This document shows positions 38,101 through 51,028 of a DNA stretch of 64,000 nucleotides, piece by piece (the stretch's first letter is position 1; each line of letters opens with the position of its first letter). Under the pieces are notes generated by a model. The model was given only the letters and a program-made list of their open reading frames with translations, had not been told where the DNA came from and searched no databases. A program made the translations under genes and the position numbers. The DNA comes from Motacilla alba alba. Taxonomy: Eukaryota > Chordata > Aves > Passeriformes > Motacillidae. The stretch spans positions 12,015,619 to 12,079,618 of the forward strand of contig NC_052026.1 in assembly GCF_015832195.1 (NCBI RefSeq), in the 5' to 3' direction.

Positions 38101-39016
38101 TGTAGGAGTGGGTGGGCAAACTTCAGAACAGAAGAAGGTAGTGAATCACTTGAAAATTTCTCTTTACTCTTTATTTATGTATTCAATTACTTGTCCCACT
38201 TTTTACCTCCTAAGCACTCTTATTTTACATGGTTATTTCAAGGCTGAATAGAAGTGCTACATTCTTGATGCAAACTTGTCTTTACTCCCACTTCCTCTTC
38301 TCTTTAAATTTGAGATGCAAAATTTTACTGAAACATGATGAACCAACTCCCAATGCAAGTTCCAAACCTAGCTAGCAGTTATTGGTTGTTATCCAGGATT
38401 CCTAAAGATGTACCATCATTCTGCTACACTTTAATTTAAAGACATTTATATTTTGTAGACAAACAAGTCCTGTTACTGTTTTTCTGTTTCATAGTAACTA
38501 TGTTACTGTTTACATAAAACAGGAGAGATACATGGCACATACTGTAATACAAACTTTCATTGGACACCTCAAGAAATGCAACTTTTCTTTTTGGTCCATC
38601 CCGGTGTTAGAACTGCCCCAGAGTTGGCAAACAGAATGTTCATTGTTTAAGCAGCTCTTCTAGAAAAATAGCAGTGTTCGAATTCTAACACTGCATGGCT
38701 AGAAAAGGGACAATAGGTGGGTGTGTCTGCATGATTCTAGAGCAGCAAAAGCATCAGGGCCAGCTGCTTGGACAGACCCTTGACCAAAGACTGCATTTTT
38801 AAGTGGTCACAATTGATTCTGAATTTGTGTGTTTATACATTTCTCTATTTACAGAGAATTCAAACCTGAGTTTATTGCATTTAAAACTCTCCTCAGCTTT
38901 ACCATTCATCTGCTCTCTAAGTTAACTTGCACTGGAAAGTCAACTATGGAAGAAAGCACATCTTCTAATTCATTACTGAATTCTCTATTTCTGGTAATTT
39001 GCAGAGCTTCTGCCTG

Positions 39017-39046
39017 AAAAAAAAAAAAAAACAAAAAAAAACAAAC
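39017..39046. repeat. Poly(A)-type simple repeat
   Basis: A run of about fifteen A is followed by C-interrupted A runs. It might be a decayed tail of a retroposed sequence, but nothing upstream is recognisable as a source. Confidence 0.85.
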
Positions 39047-39529
39047 CCCTACATTTAGTCCAGAGACTTATTATATCATGCTTTAAAATCAGCTTGTGAC
39101 TTTTAAATCCGGTTCTAGACTGGCAGGGTTTCATTAGAGATGTTTCCAAAACTAGTAATTACCCTCTTAATGAGCCCTTGAAGATATTGTTTATATTTCT
39201 AATTAGATTTACTGAGGACACTCAATCAGTTCAAACACAGCTGGGTGCATGATGCTGGCTGAGACAGTCAATCCACTGGAAAGTCCAGTCAGACAAAATT
39301 GCCTTTTGACAAAGAGCACTGAGCACTGCTACCTTGCAATCTGCACAGCTAATGAAAATACTGCTGCTTTGCATAGTCCACTATAAAAATGGTGATTCTC
39401 TGCTAGAGGAGAGATTTTTTTATTTTTTAATTAATCTGACTCTCAGTTGTGGTCCTGCTGAACTCTACAGTATTTGTGGATATTTGGGATTTGGTGGGGG
39501 GTGGGGGGGAAGGGCTGCCTCATTCATTG

Positions 39530-39625
39530 AGATCCTTGGCCCAAGGACAAGGGGGAATGGTTTCTGACTGAAAGAGTGTAGGTTTAAATCAGATTTTAAG
39601 ATGAATTTTATTTGCTCCTTTAAGT
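39530..39625 (+). mobile_element. Short, diverged CR1 LINE fragment, plus orientation
   Basis: GACAAGGGGGAATGGTTTCT, then CTGAAAGAGTGTAGGTTTAA and ATCAGATTTTAAGATGAATT, parallels the CR1 segment GACAAGGGG-AATGG, CTGAAAGAGGGTAGGTTTAGA, ATTAGATATTAGGAAGAA. It stops before the RVVRHW segment. It is older than the other two copies judging by its mismatches. A G-rich tract (39490-39510) precedes it. Confidence 0.65.
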
Positions 39626-40507
39626 CAGAATTGTTAGAACAGGATGTACGTGTCCACGATCTCATGGAAACTTTCTTAACCTACACCTGATGGCCAGTCC
39701 AGAAATAATGGGGCACAGCACAGCACCAACTAACCACAAAACTGCAAACCAGATATCACAGCAATTCCTAATGTTTCATTTCTATGTTGCGAATAATAAG
39801 CAATGCCTTTGACTCTTTAAGAGAGTTAAGAAAAGTATTTATGTTCCTGTCAGGGTGATCTGATAACTTCTAGAAGTACTTACCTATGTAGTGCTTAATG
39901 TTAATTATTCTTTACTGTGTAATTTCTTTCTTTTTCAATATCTTTTTACATTGCCTTTCTGTGCTCCATTTATTTCAGTGCTTTTTCTACCCACAGTGAA
40001 GTTCTAACCTACAAACATGTCCATGAAAACTGGAGGAGCTCCATGGAAACTAAGGTATTCCTTTTTAAACTGACTAATTTTCCTTACATAACTGCCAGAA
40101 GATGACCTGGCGGAGCTAAGGCATTGATGAAGATGGCTAGAATATGCAGGCAATAATGTATTTACACAAACTGATGTTTGCTTTAAAAAATATTTTCTAT
40201 ACTTAACTGCTGCTATTGTCTTCTGCTGCTGGAAACTAAACCAGGAAAGCCGTATGTTCCATTTTCTCTGTTAGAATGAACATGCTCCTCAAGCACATCA
40301 GATGCAGAATAGAAAGCAAAGCTATAAAGTTGTTAGTAACATTCTAATTTACTCTAGAATTTTACAGAGGGTTCCTAAGGCTGACTGAAAAAATTTCCCC
40401 CTCAATTTGAAAATAAAAATTAATTTTAAAATTAATTCAGGCTTCAATTAATAAGGCTTCATCTTTGTCACCCAGCTGCAGCAGCATGTTCACACTCAAT
40501 AATCTCC

Positions 40508-40521
40508 ATTGCCATAGCAAC
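40508..40521. promoter_or_regulatory. RFX X-box-like palindrome 1
   Basis: ATTGCCATAGCAAC is a near-perfect match to the symmetric X-box GTTGCCATGGCAAC, bound as a dimer by RFX winged-helix factors. Its twelve inner bases equal the reverse complement of the site at 48570. No gene start lies nearby, so if it is used it would be distal. Confidence 0.35.
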
Positions 40522-40790
40522 ACACACTTGTCAGATCGGGGCTGAATTGATGCAGAAATCTCTGTGCAGAAATCTGCTAACCCCTAGATATGCAACTGTG
40601 GAATTCACTAGGATTTCTTTTTACTTTTAGAAATGTAACATTGTTATACAATACAAAATAAACACCTCAAACCTTCTGATCTGATCTGTGTGACTTGCTT
40701 TCTAATAAACCAGAGTTTTGAAGTGCTTAACACAGCTAGAAACAGATTATTCAGGTTACAGGTTTTCATGTAGGAAATTGCAAATGAAAG

Positions 40791-41170
40791 TAGAATCATA
40801 GATTATACTGAGTTAGAAGGGACCCACAAGGATCATTGAGTCCAACCCCTGGCCCTGCACACGACACTCCAAAAATTCCACCCTGTGCCTAAGAGTATCA
40901 TCCAGATACTCCTTGGGTTCTGCCAGGCTGGAGCTGTGATCACTGCCCTGGGGAACCTGTTCCAGTGCTCAAGCACGCTCTGGGTGAAGAACCCTTTCCT
41001 AATACCCAACCTAATCCCCCCCGGCACAACTCCAGCCGTTCTCTCTGGTCCTGTCACAGCAAGAAGAGATCGGGGCTGCCCCTCCCGAGGAAGCCGCAGC
41101 CCACGATGAGCTCTGCCCTCAGTCTCTTCTCCAGGCGGAACAAGCCAAGAGCCCTCAGCCGCTCCTCATA
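40791..41170 (-). mobile_element. CR1-type LINE fragment (3' part), minus orientation
   Basis: Read on the minus strand it runs from GAGGAGCGGCTGAGGGCTCT (near 41170) to the CR1 3' end. Landmarks are TTGTTCCGCCTGGAGAAGAG, a GGGTTCTTCACCCAGAGCGT segment, GTTGGACTCAATGATCCTTG, GGTCCCTTCTAACTCAGT and the terminal ATCTATGATTCTAC at 40791-40804. An open frame of 74 codons (40833-41057) gives the ORF2 tail motif near VLEHWNRFP. It is GC-richer and closer to consensus than the 34.9-kb copy, so it is probably younger. It lacks the rest of ORF2 and is not autonomous. Confidence 0.93.
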
Positions 41171-42077
41171 AAGCTTTCCCTCTACTTACCATTTAAATAA
41201 CAGTACACAAACACTGGGTGTCATCCTTTTCCCTTTGGAGTCAGCAGAGAGTCCCTTCCTCTTTTATTCTTTGTAGAAAAATGTTTGTTCACTTTTCCCC
41301 TACAGTCAGTCATGAGATACTCAAGTTCCATTGTCATCATGCACAGCTGGATTAAGAAAGGTAGGGGTGCAGAGAAAAGTGATTTGTGCAAGTTTACATG
41401 TAAAGCTGGCATGAGAAATACTGTTTCGCAGCTCTGGATGAGTTATTACTGTATTTATCATTAATACATATGCTACCATTTATATTTTCATCATTACCTG
41501 ATTAAAAGAAAAAAAGCAATAATAAAATCTCTCAGCCAATGTTGCCCATTTCAGCTGGCTCTGGGAGTTCACCACATAGATTGCTAGGCCTGGTTTTCTC
41601 TCCAGTATGCTGTGGTTTAGAGCCTTGGTACATTTTTAATCAATGAAGCTCCAACTGGGTTATAACAACATTCCTAATTCAAGATGTAACATAAATACAC
41701 AATTTAAATGCTAATCTTTAGAACAGATAGAAATGCAGGGATGCACTTAATAATTTACTTCCACAGAATATTTCTTCTTTTCAAAAATATGTTTTGAGAC
41801 CTTTAAAAATATGGAGATAATTATGAACTTAATCTATAGTTTTAGGTTTTCTAACCTCAGGGTCTGTGGAATAATTGAAATCATTAAGTTCTACTATGCA
41901 TTTGTATCTGGGTGAGAAAAGATCCCAACAAAGTGTCCTGGGCTCCAAAACACACTATGCCATCTGAGTACCCACACAATAACTATTCAGGCAAGAAAAA
42001 CCATGTGTGCACGTACAATTTTAAGTTTATTTTTGCTGTATTTGCTATACTTACCTAGGCTACCATGCAATAGCAGT

Positions 42078-42091
42078 GTTGCTATGGGAAC
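42078..42091. promoter_or_regulatory. RFX X-box-like palindrome 2
   Basis: GTTGCTATGGGAAC matches the X-box half-site arrangement with one changed base in each half. It is weaker than the sites at 40508 and 48570. Confidence 0.25.
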
Positions 42092-43000
42092 AGGTTTTCA
42101 AAAAAGTAGATCACACATGACAGGCAGCACATTTTTGGATGTTTTTTGTATGTATTATGCCAGGGTGGATAGCAAGCATATCAAAGTAAAGGCTAACTTA
42201 AAATCTTATATGCCCTGATCTACAATGAGATTCCATTGATCATTTTGCATTATATTTTTTTAAGGATTCTATAAAGCACTACTTGTTTCCAGGTGTGTAA
42301 GAATTCTTTTCCCTCATCCTTATATACTTTATATTTAATTTGTAATTTCTTATCTTCCTATCAGGTCCTCCCCTTTTATTTTGTTTTTCCCCAAATATAG
42401 TCATAATGTTCATTTACTCATTCATTCATACCTATTTTTTTCTTTTTTCCCTCTTTCTCTCTCTGTCTCTGTGTACATTTTTCTCAGGATTTTGAACCCC
42501 CTTTTGTGTATTTTGCAGTCTCCCTTTACTCACAGTGTTAACCCCAAACAAAACACTCAGCATTTGCTCTGACACGAAGGGTAGCTGCCACTCTAAGTAA
42601 CAATACTTAGAAAGGCATTTTTTCATTCAGCAAAATGGAATATATTTCTTCCTTCCACCTCCTCAAGAGATAACATAAGAGGAAGAGTCACTTCTCCTTT
42701 TTGCTTTATGCATGAAAAGAACTATGGCAAAATTACATATGCTTTCATTTGTTCTTTCAAAATCTCTCAATAAATCCATTTTTCAGAGTTTATTTCCTAC
42801 TGTGCAGACTACTAGCAGGTATGATACTTTCTGTAAACTGATGGTATCACCTTTACATCCTAGTAGAGACTTTCAAAAGCTTACATCACCAAAGCTTTGA
42901 AAATGAAAGGTAACACAGGCAGCCAGCTGAAGAACAGCAAAAACCCATGCAAGTGTAGCAGTATTCCAGAAATCCGTTGCATCAATTCCTTCTTTTTAAA

Positions 43001-43035
43001 GGAGAAAATGAAAATGAAAATGCCCATGAAAATGT
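43001..43035 (+). repeat. (GAAAAT)n short tandem repeat
   Basis: Several copies of ATGAAA/GAAAAT occur in a row, interrupted by a CCC-containing unit. This short microsatellite is probably variable. Confidence 0.75.
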
Positions 43036-43742
43036 TATTAAAGATTTTTGTAGGTCTTGACATAAAAAATGGTCTTTCATGTCTTAATTTGACTTAATAT
43101 ACATTGAAGAACTCTCTAGACTAATAACTTGACTGACAAGCATCCTGTCTTGGGGTATAGGAGCTATATTGTGCTTCATGTGACATTTTGAGCTGTTAGT
43201 CAGACACCAGCAGTGTCAGGAAAACGTCATCCCAAGTGGAAGGTAATATATTTGGATCAATTCTACTTTTTCCAGCTTTTTGATTTCTTCCTGTTCCATG
43301 ATTATTCTTCTGCATCAACATTTGCAGGAATTTGTAATTCAAATATAGAATTTTTCAACCACTAGCAGCCCAAGTTCCATCTGGGATTTGAACAGTCAAG
43401 CTGAGCTCCTTCTGCTACACACAATACTTACACCACCACTGCCAATAAATATTGTGAAATTAGAATTCTGCAGGCAGACTTTCTAATGAACAGAACAATT
43501 TGCTCTTTCACACTCTTACTATGATTCTAATTATGATTCCCATAAAAACTAATTTTGTGAGGTAACATTTTCATATCCCAGTCAATCAAAATGTTAGTCA
43601 CACAACCCTAAATTCATGTGCATACTTAATAAAGTTTTAAAATCTGTGAGTATGAGCGGCATGTCTATATGAACATGCACTGAAAGATGTATAGCACCAA
43701 TTTCCTTGAGTGATAGTGAACTGTGGGAATTGTATGAATAAC

Positions 43743-43759
43743 TTTTTTTTTTTTTTTTT
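43743..43759. repeat. Poly(T) run of 17
   Basis: Seventeen consecutive T are followed by a pyrimidine-rich tract ending in TTTTACAG at about 43776. The run plus AG resembles a splice acceptor, but no coding follows. Confidence 0.85.
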
Positions 43760-44853
43760 GCTTCTTTCTTTTACAGAAGCAAAAGACTCAACATAAGCTT
43801 TTATAAAACTTAGCATGCAACAAGAGTAGTGGTAGAATTGGCTTACACATACATAACTAGAAGAGATTTCAGTTACTCTCTTTGCACTTAATGTATTAAA
43901 TTAAATAAAAACACCAAGATCTGCAATTTTCTACTGTATTTCAACTGACATTAATATTCAAATAAAAGTGTGTTTCATTTTTGTAAGATGTACCATTTAT
44001 AGTCTACTACTTCATCTGCTAACTCAGAAATACAGTGATTCTGAAGTTCACCATCATTGTAAAATTAGTCACTTTAAGCCATTTCCCTTCTTCAACTACA
44101 AAGTAGATAAAGTTGTATTTGTCTGGAAAGTACTTTAGATAGTTCCCATTTCAGATGAGATGGCCAACAGACTACAAAACAAGCTGCTGCTACACTGCTT
44201 TCCCTGAAACTGTTAAAAACGAGGCTAAATTAGAAAACTGACACAATGCAGAAGATAAATATCAGAATCATAAAGAGCTTGAATATAGTGAGTTTTTCTA
44301 TTTCTCCCTCTTGTTTTGATGAAAATGAATGACATACCATTAAGTGAGTTATTGTTTGGGGGGAAAAAAACCCCAGGTATTAATAGCTTTGTAAAAGGTC
44401 TTTAGGCATACATAATGTATGTACTGACTGCATGAAATTCCATCTGTTTGTAGGATGAAAGCAGAGTAAGTCAATATTGACCAATTAAGCTTATTAAAAT
44501 AATATACCATTGCACTACAAAACATATTGTGTGAGTAATCCTTACAAAATCTCTGAGGCTATTAGCAGTTTTCCCTGCCCAGTATATGCCTTTTGAAGCC
44601 ATTAGAAATTAGTTTCTTTTTGTAATTTAACTTCTTCGTAAGTACAGCATGAAGTGAGCACTCTCATACAGGATGCTACAGGTATCAACAGTTCCTTAGG
44701 CATAAACACCAAAATGCAAGATGTAAACATTAGTTCTTTACTGTTTATGCTCAGTTTATTCCTGAACACCCAACATTTCAGAAAATCCCCCAACTCTCTA
44801 AGCGTACTGTTGATGGAGTATTTTGCAGTGTTTTCCTCCTTTTGGGGAATGTG

Positions 44854-44867
44854 ACACTAGATGGCAC
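44854..44867 (+). promoter_or_regulatory. Possible CTCF binding site (plus orientation)
   Basis: ACACTAGATGGCAC matches the CTCF core CCASYAGRKGGCRS at 13 of 14 positions; only the first base differs. It has the same orientation as the site at 33455. Candidate only. Confidence 0.35.
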
Positions 44868-47800
44868 ATCACACCATGAAATGTGTAATGAAGTGTAAGC
44901 AAATGCTGCTTGCACTAGCGAAGACTACTCATTCAAAAAGCTTCTTAAATCAATACAGTAACACTTCTGTATCAGACTCAAGGTCTGCTTCTGAAAAAGG
45001 TCCTTGAAGAATAAATTTCATACATAATTCATAAGTAGATGTTTAATTTACTACTAAATTAATCTTAACAGGCTGATGCTAAAATACAATTTAGTATCCA
45101 CATGAGAGTCATAGTTATTAAGTTATCCTTTTCTTTTAAACTATTTGCAAAATAATACCAGCATGGTTTAGTTTAACTAGTGATGTGTTACTGTCCAAAC
45201 CATGATTTTAATTCCCATAGCTTTGAGTGGAACTGCCAAACTTGAAACTGAGGACTGAGAGCAGTTTTCAGAACTCAGAGGTCAGTGATTTTTTTGCATA
45301 TTGGAAATTACTATAAAGTTTAGGTGTAGTCCCCCAGACCTCATTCTTTCATAAAGTGAGGTTGTATCACGAATCACAATGGATCCTATGATCAAAACCG
45401 TACAGCTCAAGGACTGGAGCTTTCCAGGCAACCAGTATAGTTTATTCATAAGGCAAGCATGAAGTGCATTTTTAGGCCTGTAAATAAGTATCTATGATTC
45501 ACCTAGGTATTATATTTGTGATGCATGGTTGCACAAAACCCTTTAAATTAGATCTGTATTTCACATGCCTTGGAAACATTTAAGTAGCAATCTAGCAGGC
45601 AGAGTATTCTTAAGCTGCACTGATGTTTGATGCATGAATCCTGTGAGAAAATGCAAAATAATCTCTGGGTACAAACTGGCATGCATTTCTTTTAAGCTCC
45701 ATGAATAAAAAAAGAGAGCTTCTCTTTTCAAAATAGAAATAAAGGAAGACCTCATAGGGAAACAATTTAGTCAGTGAAAAACAGTGCTTATATTTGCCTT
45801 CATTTGAAGGCAAGGAAGTGAGAACATAGAACAAAATGTAATTTTTCTGGAAAAGAAAAGTAATTTTTAGAGCTCTACTTCACATACTCTGAGTCAAAAG
45901 CCTAGAATGTTTTAAATGACAATGTAATTGAAAAAAAAGGAATTAAATGGTTGCCATGACTGCCTCCAAATGCCTCAATGTGCTTTCCTGTCTTTATTTT
46001 TAATCCTAACTCTGAATTAACTCTGAATTTTTGTCTTTTACTGCATATCAGCCATTTTTCTTAAGAAGTCTATGCCACTGCTTGATATCTTTAACTGGCA
46101 AGGCCAGACAGCTTTGAGATAGTAAATCTCCCAGTCCAACATTTCAGTTCAACATTTTACATGTTGGAAACAAGACTGGAAAAGGGTACTTCAATATCTA
46201 GTTCCTCTGCTATGCAAAGATAACCGGGGTTAAACAGTTATAGCCTTTTTTCCTTTCTCAGCATGATTTTTCTTGTCTCTGGGTAGATACCCAGCCTAGA
46301 ATAAGATTCTCTAGCTGTATAACATGATTTGCTCCACTTGCATGGGGAAAAAGAGCCCATGCAGCTCTAAGGACAGCCAGGCAACCAGCACTCCAACCAC
46401 AGCTATTTTGGTAGCAACAGCACCTTACAAAGTGGGCTCCACTAAGATAATGTGGTTAAAACTGCATCACTCAAAGAGGTTCAATTGTCAAAAATAGCTT
46501 TCCCTCAAATGCAGTAATCAGGCTTGTATTTGTATGTTGAATTACAGGCAGTTTTCCATTGCAAACAACTTTGTGGCAAACCAGAAATACAGGGTTTTTT
46601 TCCCTTCCCAATACCCACATGCTGATTTATGCTGTCCATTAGGTAGAAGGAAGTTTCCTCTGTCTTCAAAATAAAGCAATCCTTTAATAAAATGAGCTTG
46701 GACTTTGAAACGACAAAATAGTAGCTGGGATAATGTAATTCAAAGACAAGCTCTCTCCTGTCATAATGCTGTGGCTAAACCATAATCCCTTGAATCCCAT
46801 TATTTTTGAAGAAAGATCCTGGCTGGTACTACCCATCAATGAGGCTCTGTTTCCAACAGAATTACACTCCAATTCAGACACTTTAGAGTATGCCATGTTT
46901 TCCCCTGTAACTTAAGGAGAAAAATAACAAGTTTTTCAACAGGTCAGCTTCTTCATGAGCAACCAATGCTAACAAATTATTAATGAAAGAATCGTGTTTG
47001 CTGTTAGGTCATCACAGCGTGAAGGTGCTTTTTACATATTTTATATAGAAATCATGTTTTAATTGCAGCATTATGTAGCATTCCATCCTAGGATGGACAA
47101 ACAATAAGCACTGGGAAGATCTGTTTCTAATCTCAGCCAGCACTCAGGTATATAGGGCTACATAAATTGACAAATCAGTGAGTTTGGGAAGACTTTATTT
47201 TATTTGTGTTATTTTACTTAGTGATAGTGTTATAATTAGAAGCTGAAAGTCCAAGGATGCAGGAAGATTTAGAGATAATAACACAGCCCTGAACTAATGA
47301 CATAGTCCTGCACTCTAAGGAGAGCAGTTTAGGCTTTGAGGACTACAGCCACTAAGAGTTCTAAAGCCACTGTAGGATCCAGCAGGAGCACAACCATATG
47401 CACAAACTTTAAATAGCAAAGAACAAAGAACATGAAACCAAATAACCGGGTTAAAAGGCTACTCTTTCAAAAATCACTGGAACTGTGGGCTTTGTACTTT
47501 ACCATTTCAAGCCCAGACTTACAGCCTTGTGTTAGCAATCAAAGTCTACAATTAAAGGGAGAGATTCTTTAAAATAGTCAGCAGTTTCCATTGAGGATAG
47601 AAATGAAAGAACTAAGTCTCCTGAACTCCTGATCAACCAGCAAGTTCCAATCAGTTCATGTATTTTTAACATGTCACTATTGAATTCTGAGGTCTGCACA
47701 TGAATCAGGTCTTGTTAAACAGCATCTTTGATGCAGTGTGGAGAAGAGGTATTTGAGAAATATTTTCCTTTAAAACATAGTTTTAGAAAACCAGAACCAC

Positions 47801-48569
47801 CCCAACTGACTTGTAATCCAGTCTCTTACTGCAGCCACAGTGTTGCAGACTGTACTGCAGTGCCACCTTATTCGCAGCAACTAAAGCCCTACAGATCTGC
47901 CATCATAAAAGTAGGGTTTTGTAGCATGCCAGCTGGGTGCACTCCTTAGATTTGCATCCTTAATAAACTCTAGGTAGTTAAATATCTGGTAAATTTATCC
48001 TGACATTTCTGATTTCTTTCTTTCTTTGTAAAGGGTATATATTTTTTAACATTCCAAGTGCATACATCAGCAGAAAGCAAAAGTTGGAAAGTTGATCAGA
48101 GTACAAAGCTGATTAAGGAGGAAATTAAAGAAGACACTGTACATGCTTGGATCAGGAATCTGTTTGCAGTGGTAGATAAATTGTACACACCTCCACTACT
48201 GTATCTGAATTTATAGGAAATAAATCTAAGAGCAGAAGGCTACTATCACTCAAGATAGTAGTTCATGAGCTATAGTTCATGAAGCTATGAAATTACTGAG
48301 TACTTTCTTTTAGTGTTTCAATTTAACTTTACAAATGGTGTTCTCCATTTCTTGCACTCATTGTAAACTACATAATTAAAAGATATCATACTCTGCCACA
48401 AAAGAATTCTTTGTTCTCATTCCTTTTCCTAAAATAAATTCAGGTTAAGGTACATTATTATTATGCATGTCTAGGAAAGTAGAACATATCCAAAGCTTTT
48501 AAGTGCTCCTTCCCTAATTCAGTTATTCACATTAAATTAAAAACTTTCACTTCAGAATGTGCAGTTGAT

Positions 48570-48583
48570 ATTGCTATGGCAAC
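48570..48583. promoter_or_regulatory. RFX X-box-like palindrome 3
   Basis: ATTGCTATGGCAAC has an intact right half-site (GGCAAC) and a left half with a single change. Its reverse complement shares twelve consecutive inner bases with the site at 40508. Confidence 0.35.
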
Positions 48584-51002
48584 GTTAGAGGAGTGAATCC
48601 AATTTTTGGAAAGATTTGCTATCCAGATTTGTTGCAGTATGACAAGCCAGTGGTTCCAGTCTGGGACCCAGTGTTTCTTACCACACACAAGAAGGGGGGA
48701 TTAAAAGAACTAAGCAGGACCTTCTGCTGGACACTGCAGCTGTTCACAGATTTCACAGTGGCCTAGCAAAAACTTGGAAATCAAAGGTAAAGATTACAAT
48801 GACCAGACTACCAATACTTTATCCAAAAAATGTCAGTAAATTTCCCCAGTATAAGACAGCAAGCAATGAGAGCAGAAGAGTAAAGTCTTCCAGTCCTTGA
48901 GATGTCACAAATTTATGGACAACAGAGTAAGTCAGGTTGAACTGCAGTTTATTGCAAATTGAATTTATTACCAGCAATAGAGACTTGGTGTTTTCACTCT
49001 GCATAGCAATTTTTTCCAGTAACTCTCTGTAAAGGTTTAAGTAAACAGGAACAATTTGTTAAAGAAAAATGATATCTCTATGACTGTTATAAATGTCCCA
49101 TGTCATCTTATCTACAGTAAATGCAAAGGAAGAAATTTAAATACCTAATACCAGAAAGAGACTGTACTTAAACATATGTCAGCTGTACCAGGCTTAGCTG
49201 AATACCATATGCCATGGAGACATGACTTACTTACACTCATATCCATATACAAATTATGTGACATTTTGCTTCCCTATCAAATTAATATTTTAAAGGATAT
49301 TACAGAAATGGTGGAACAAAGGCAAAAATCTGATTATACAGGTAGATTAGCCTTTGGCATTCTCATTATTTAACTTTAAAAATGTTTTCATATTGGTCTG
49401 TAAAATTTAAGAATAATTCTTTAAAGAATAGAAGGCAAGATATAAGGAAAAATTAGAAATAGATTCCATTTAATAAAATCTTACCAGATCAAAGCCACCC
49501 TAGGCTTAATTTGAAATTCATATGTTTAAAACCACAGAATGGAAACTTCCAGTACTGTTGAAAGCCATGTTCTGCATATAGCCTTTCCCTTTTGGAAACT
49601 GAACCACAGCCTTGCTCTTTATTTACTGAACTTTCTCTGTACTTGGTCATCACTGAAGTCTGTCATTACAGACTCTCTGCATAGTTCCAGGCCAAAAAGC
49701 AGAACTATTTGTGAACCTTTGTAGCAGCAGAGGTAAAATAGGGATACTAATAGGAATTCAAGGCATGTATTAACATTCAGGATCTTGAGCAGAATTCTTT
49801 AAGCAAACAAGAAGGCAAACAAGAACGAGCTGCAAATACTGTGTACATTAGTCCTAGATGAACACATGCAGCAGAATCAAATGAGCTGTCATTCATCCAC
49901 TTTACTTCTATTTTTTCGTTTTCATTTCCAAATGAGCACCTAGTTTGAAAAGAATCCTGTTCCCTGATCTTCTCTATGATTTGCCAAAACTAGAAATGTT
50001 GCTTGAGGTGTTTTCATGAAGAGAAGGGTAGTTTAATTTTTCATTTGTGTTCAGTTTTGAAGGATCAGTGAGTGAACAACAACATATATTTGCACATCTA
50101 TCGATGTGGGTGAAAAAACTGGAATATTTCTTAATGATGATGTAGCTATGCTGATGTAGGGATTAAGAAACAGTGATTTTATAGTCTAAAAACTGCATGA
50201 ACCAACAGAAGCTCAGCAAGTAGAAAATTGTCAGTAAAATATAAAGCCAATCTGGTACATGCTAACTAAAATCAGACATATTTAGCTGTTAATTTTGCCT
50301 TATAAAACACAGTGATTATCTGTCCTTCTCGCAGCTCTTTTTCAGTTTGCTTCCTATTATAAAGCACTGTTTGTTAATGTAATGTTAACATTATTACAGT
50401 AATATTTTATTAATGCATGTCTGTGTGTGGAACAGAATTTACTGTTAACCATTGTTATGATCCTTCAGCTTTTTATGGCTTAACAAGGAATGTGTGCTCA
50501 CAAGTGTTCACAGCCTAACTATAAAATCTCCTTTATTCTTCTAATGATCTTACTATTAGCTGGAGCTTGATTTGTTGATTCTAAATTTAATTGAAATTTA
50601 GAAGATTTATATAGTATTTGCACATCAATTGTAACAATAACTCTTCATTCACAAAATTCTCCTTTTGTTGCCACATGGCTTTTTTAAGGTGGTCATCTCA
50701 GATGTTTAAATAAAAATAATTGGGAAACTCTATATGGTTTGAGTAGCTTTTTAAACTATAAACCAGCTTTTGTAACTATAAAAGACCCCAAGGAAGTACA
50801 AAGGAACAGTTCTACATATTTTCTATGAACAAGAAAGCTAAACTAAGTGAAATAACTGGGTAACTATGAAAAAATAATCCTATCATTGGAATTCTAAGAA
50901 CAGTATAAATAACCTACATTCCTTTTTTCTCCATTCCTCACAAATTCTCTTAATAATCTTCCTTCCACCCAGTTGAGATGAACTGTCGAAGGAGTAGAGA
51001 AC

Positions 51003-51028
51003 CTACATACATACATACACACATATAT
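51003..51028. repeat. (CATA)n microsatellite
   Basis: Short ACAT/ATAC iteration passing into CACA and TATA dinucleotides. Confidence 0.8.

Larger units (their letters stand above)
32251..40790. other. AT-rich intergenic region downstream of PLA2G15, part 1
   Basis: No coding exon or RNA gene is recognised. It contains two CR1 fragments, a CTCF-like site at 33.46 kb, an A-run at 39.0 kb and an X-box-like palindrome at 40.51 kb, each listed separately. Human SLC7A6, the downstream neighbour of PLA2G15, is not visible. Confidence 0.6.

Noticed and set aside
40833..41057. 74-codon open frame as a host gene
   Set aside because: It is the tail of CR1 ORF2 within the minus-strand LINE fragment, as the HWNR-type motif and the CR1 3' end show.
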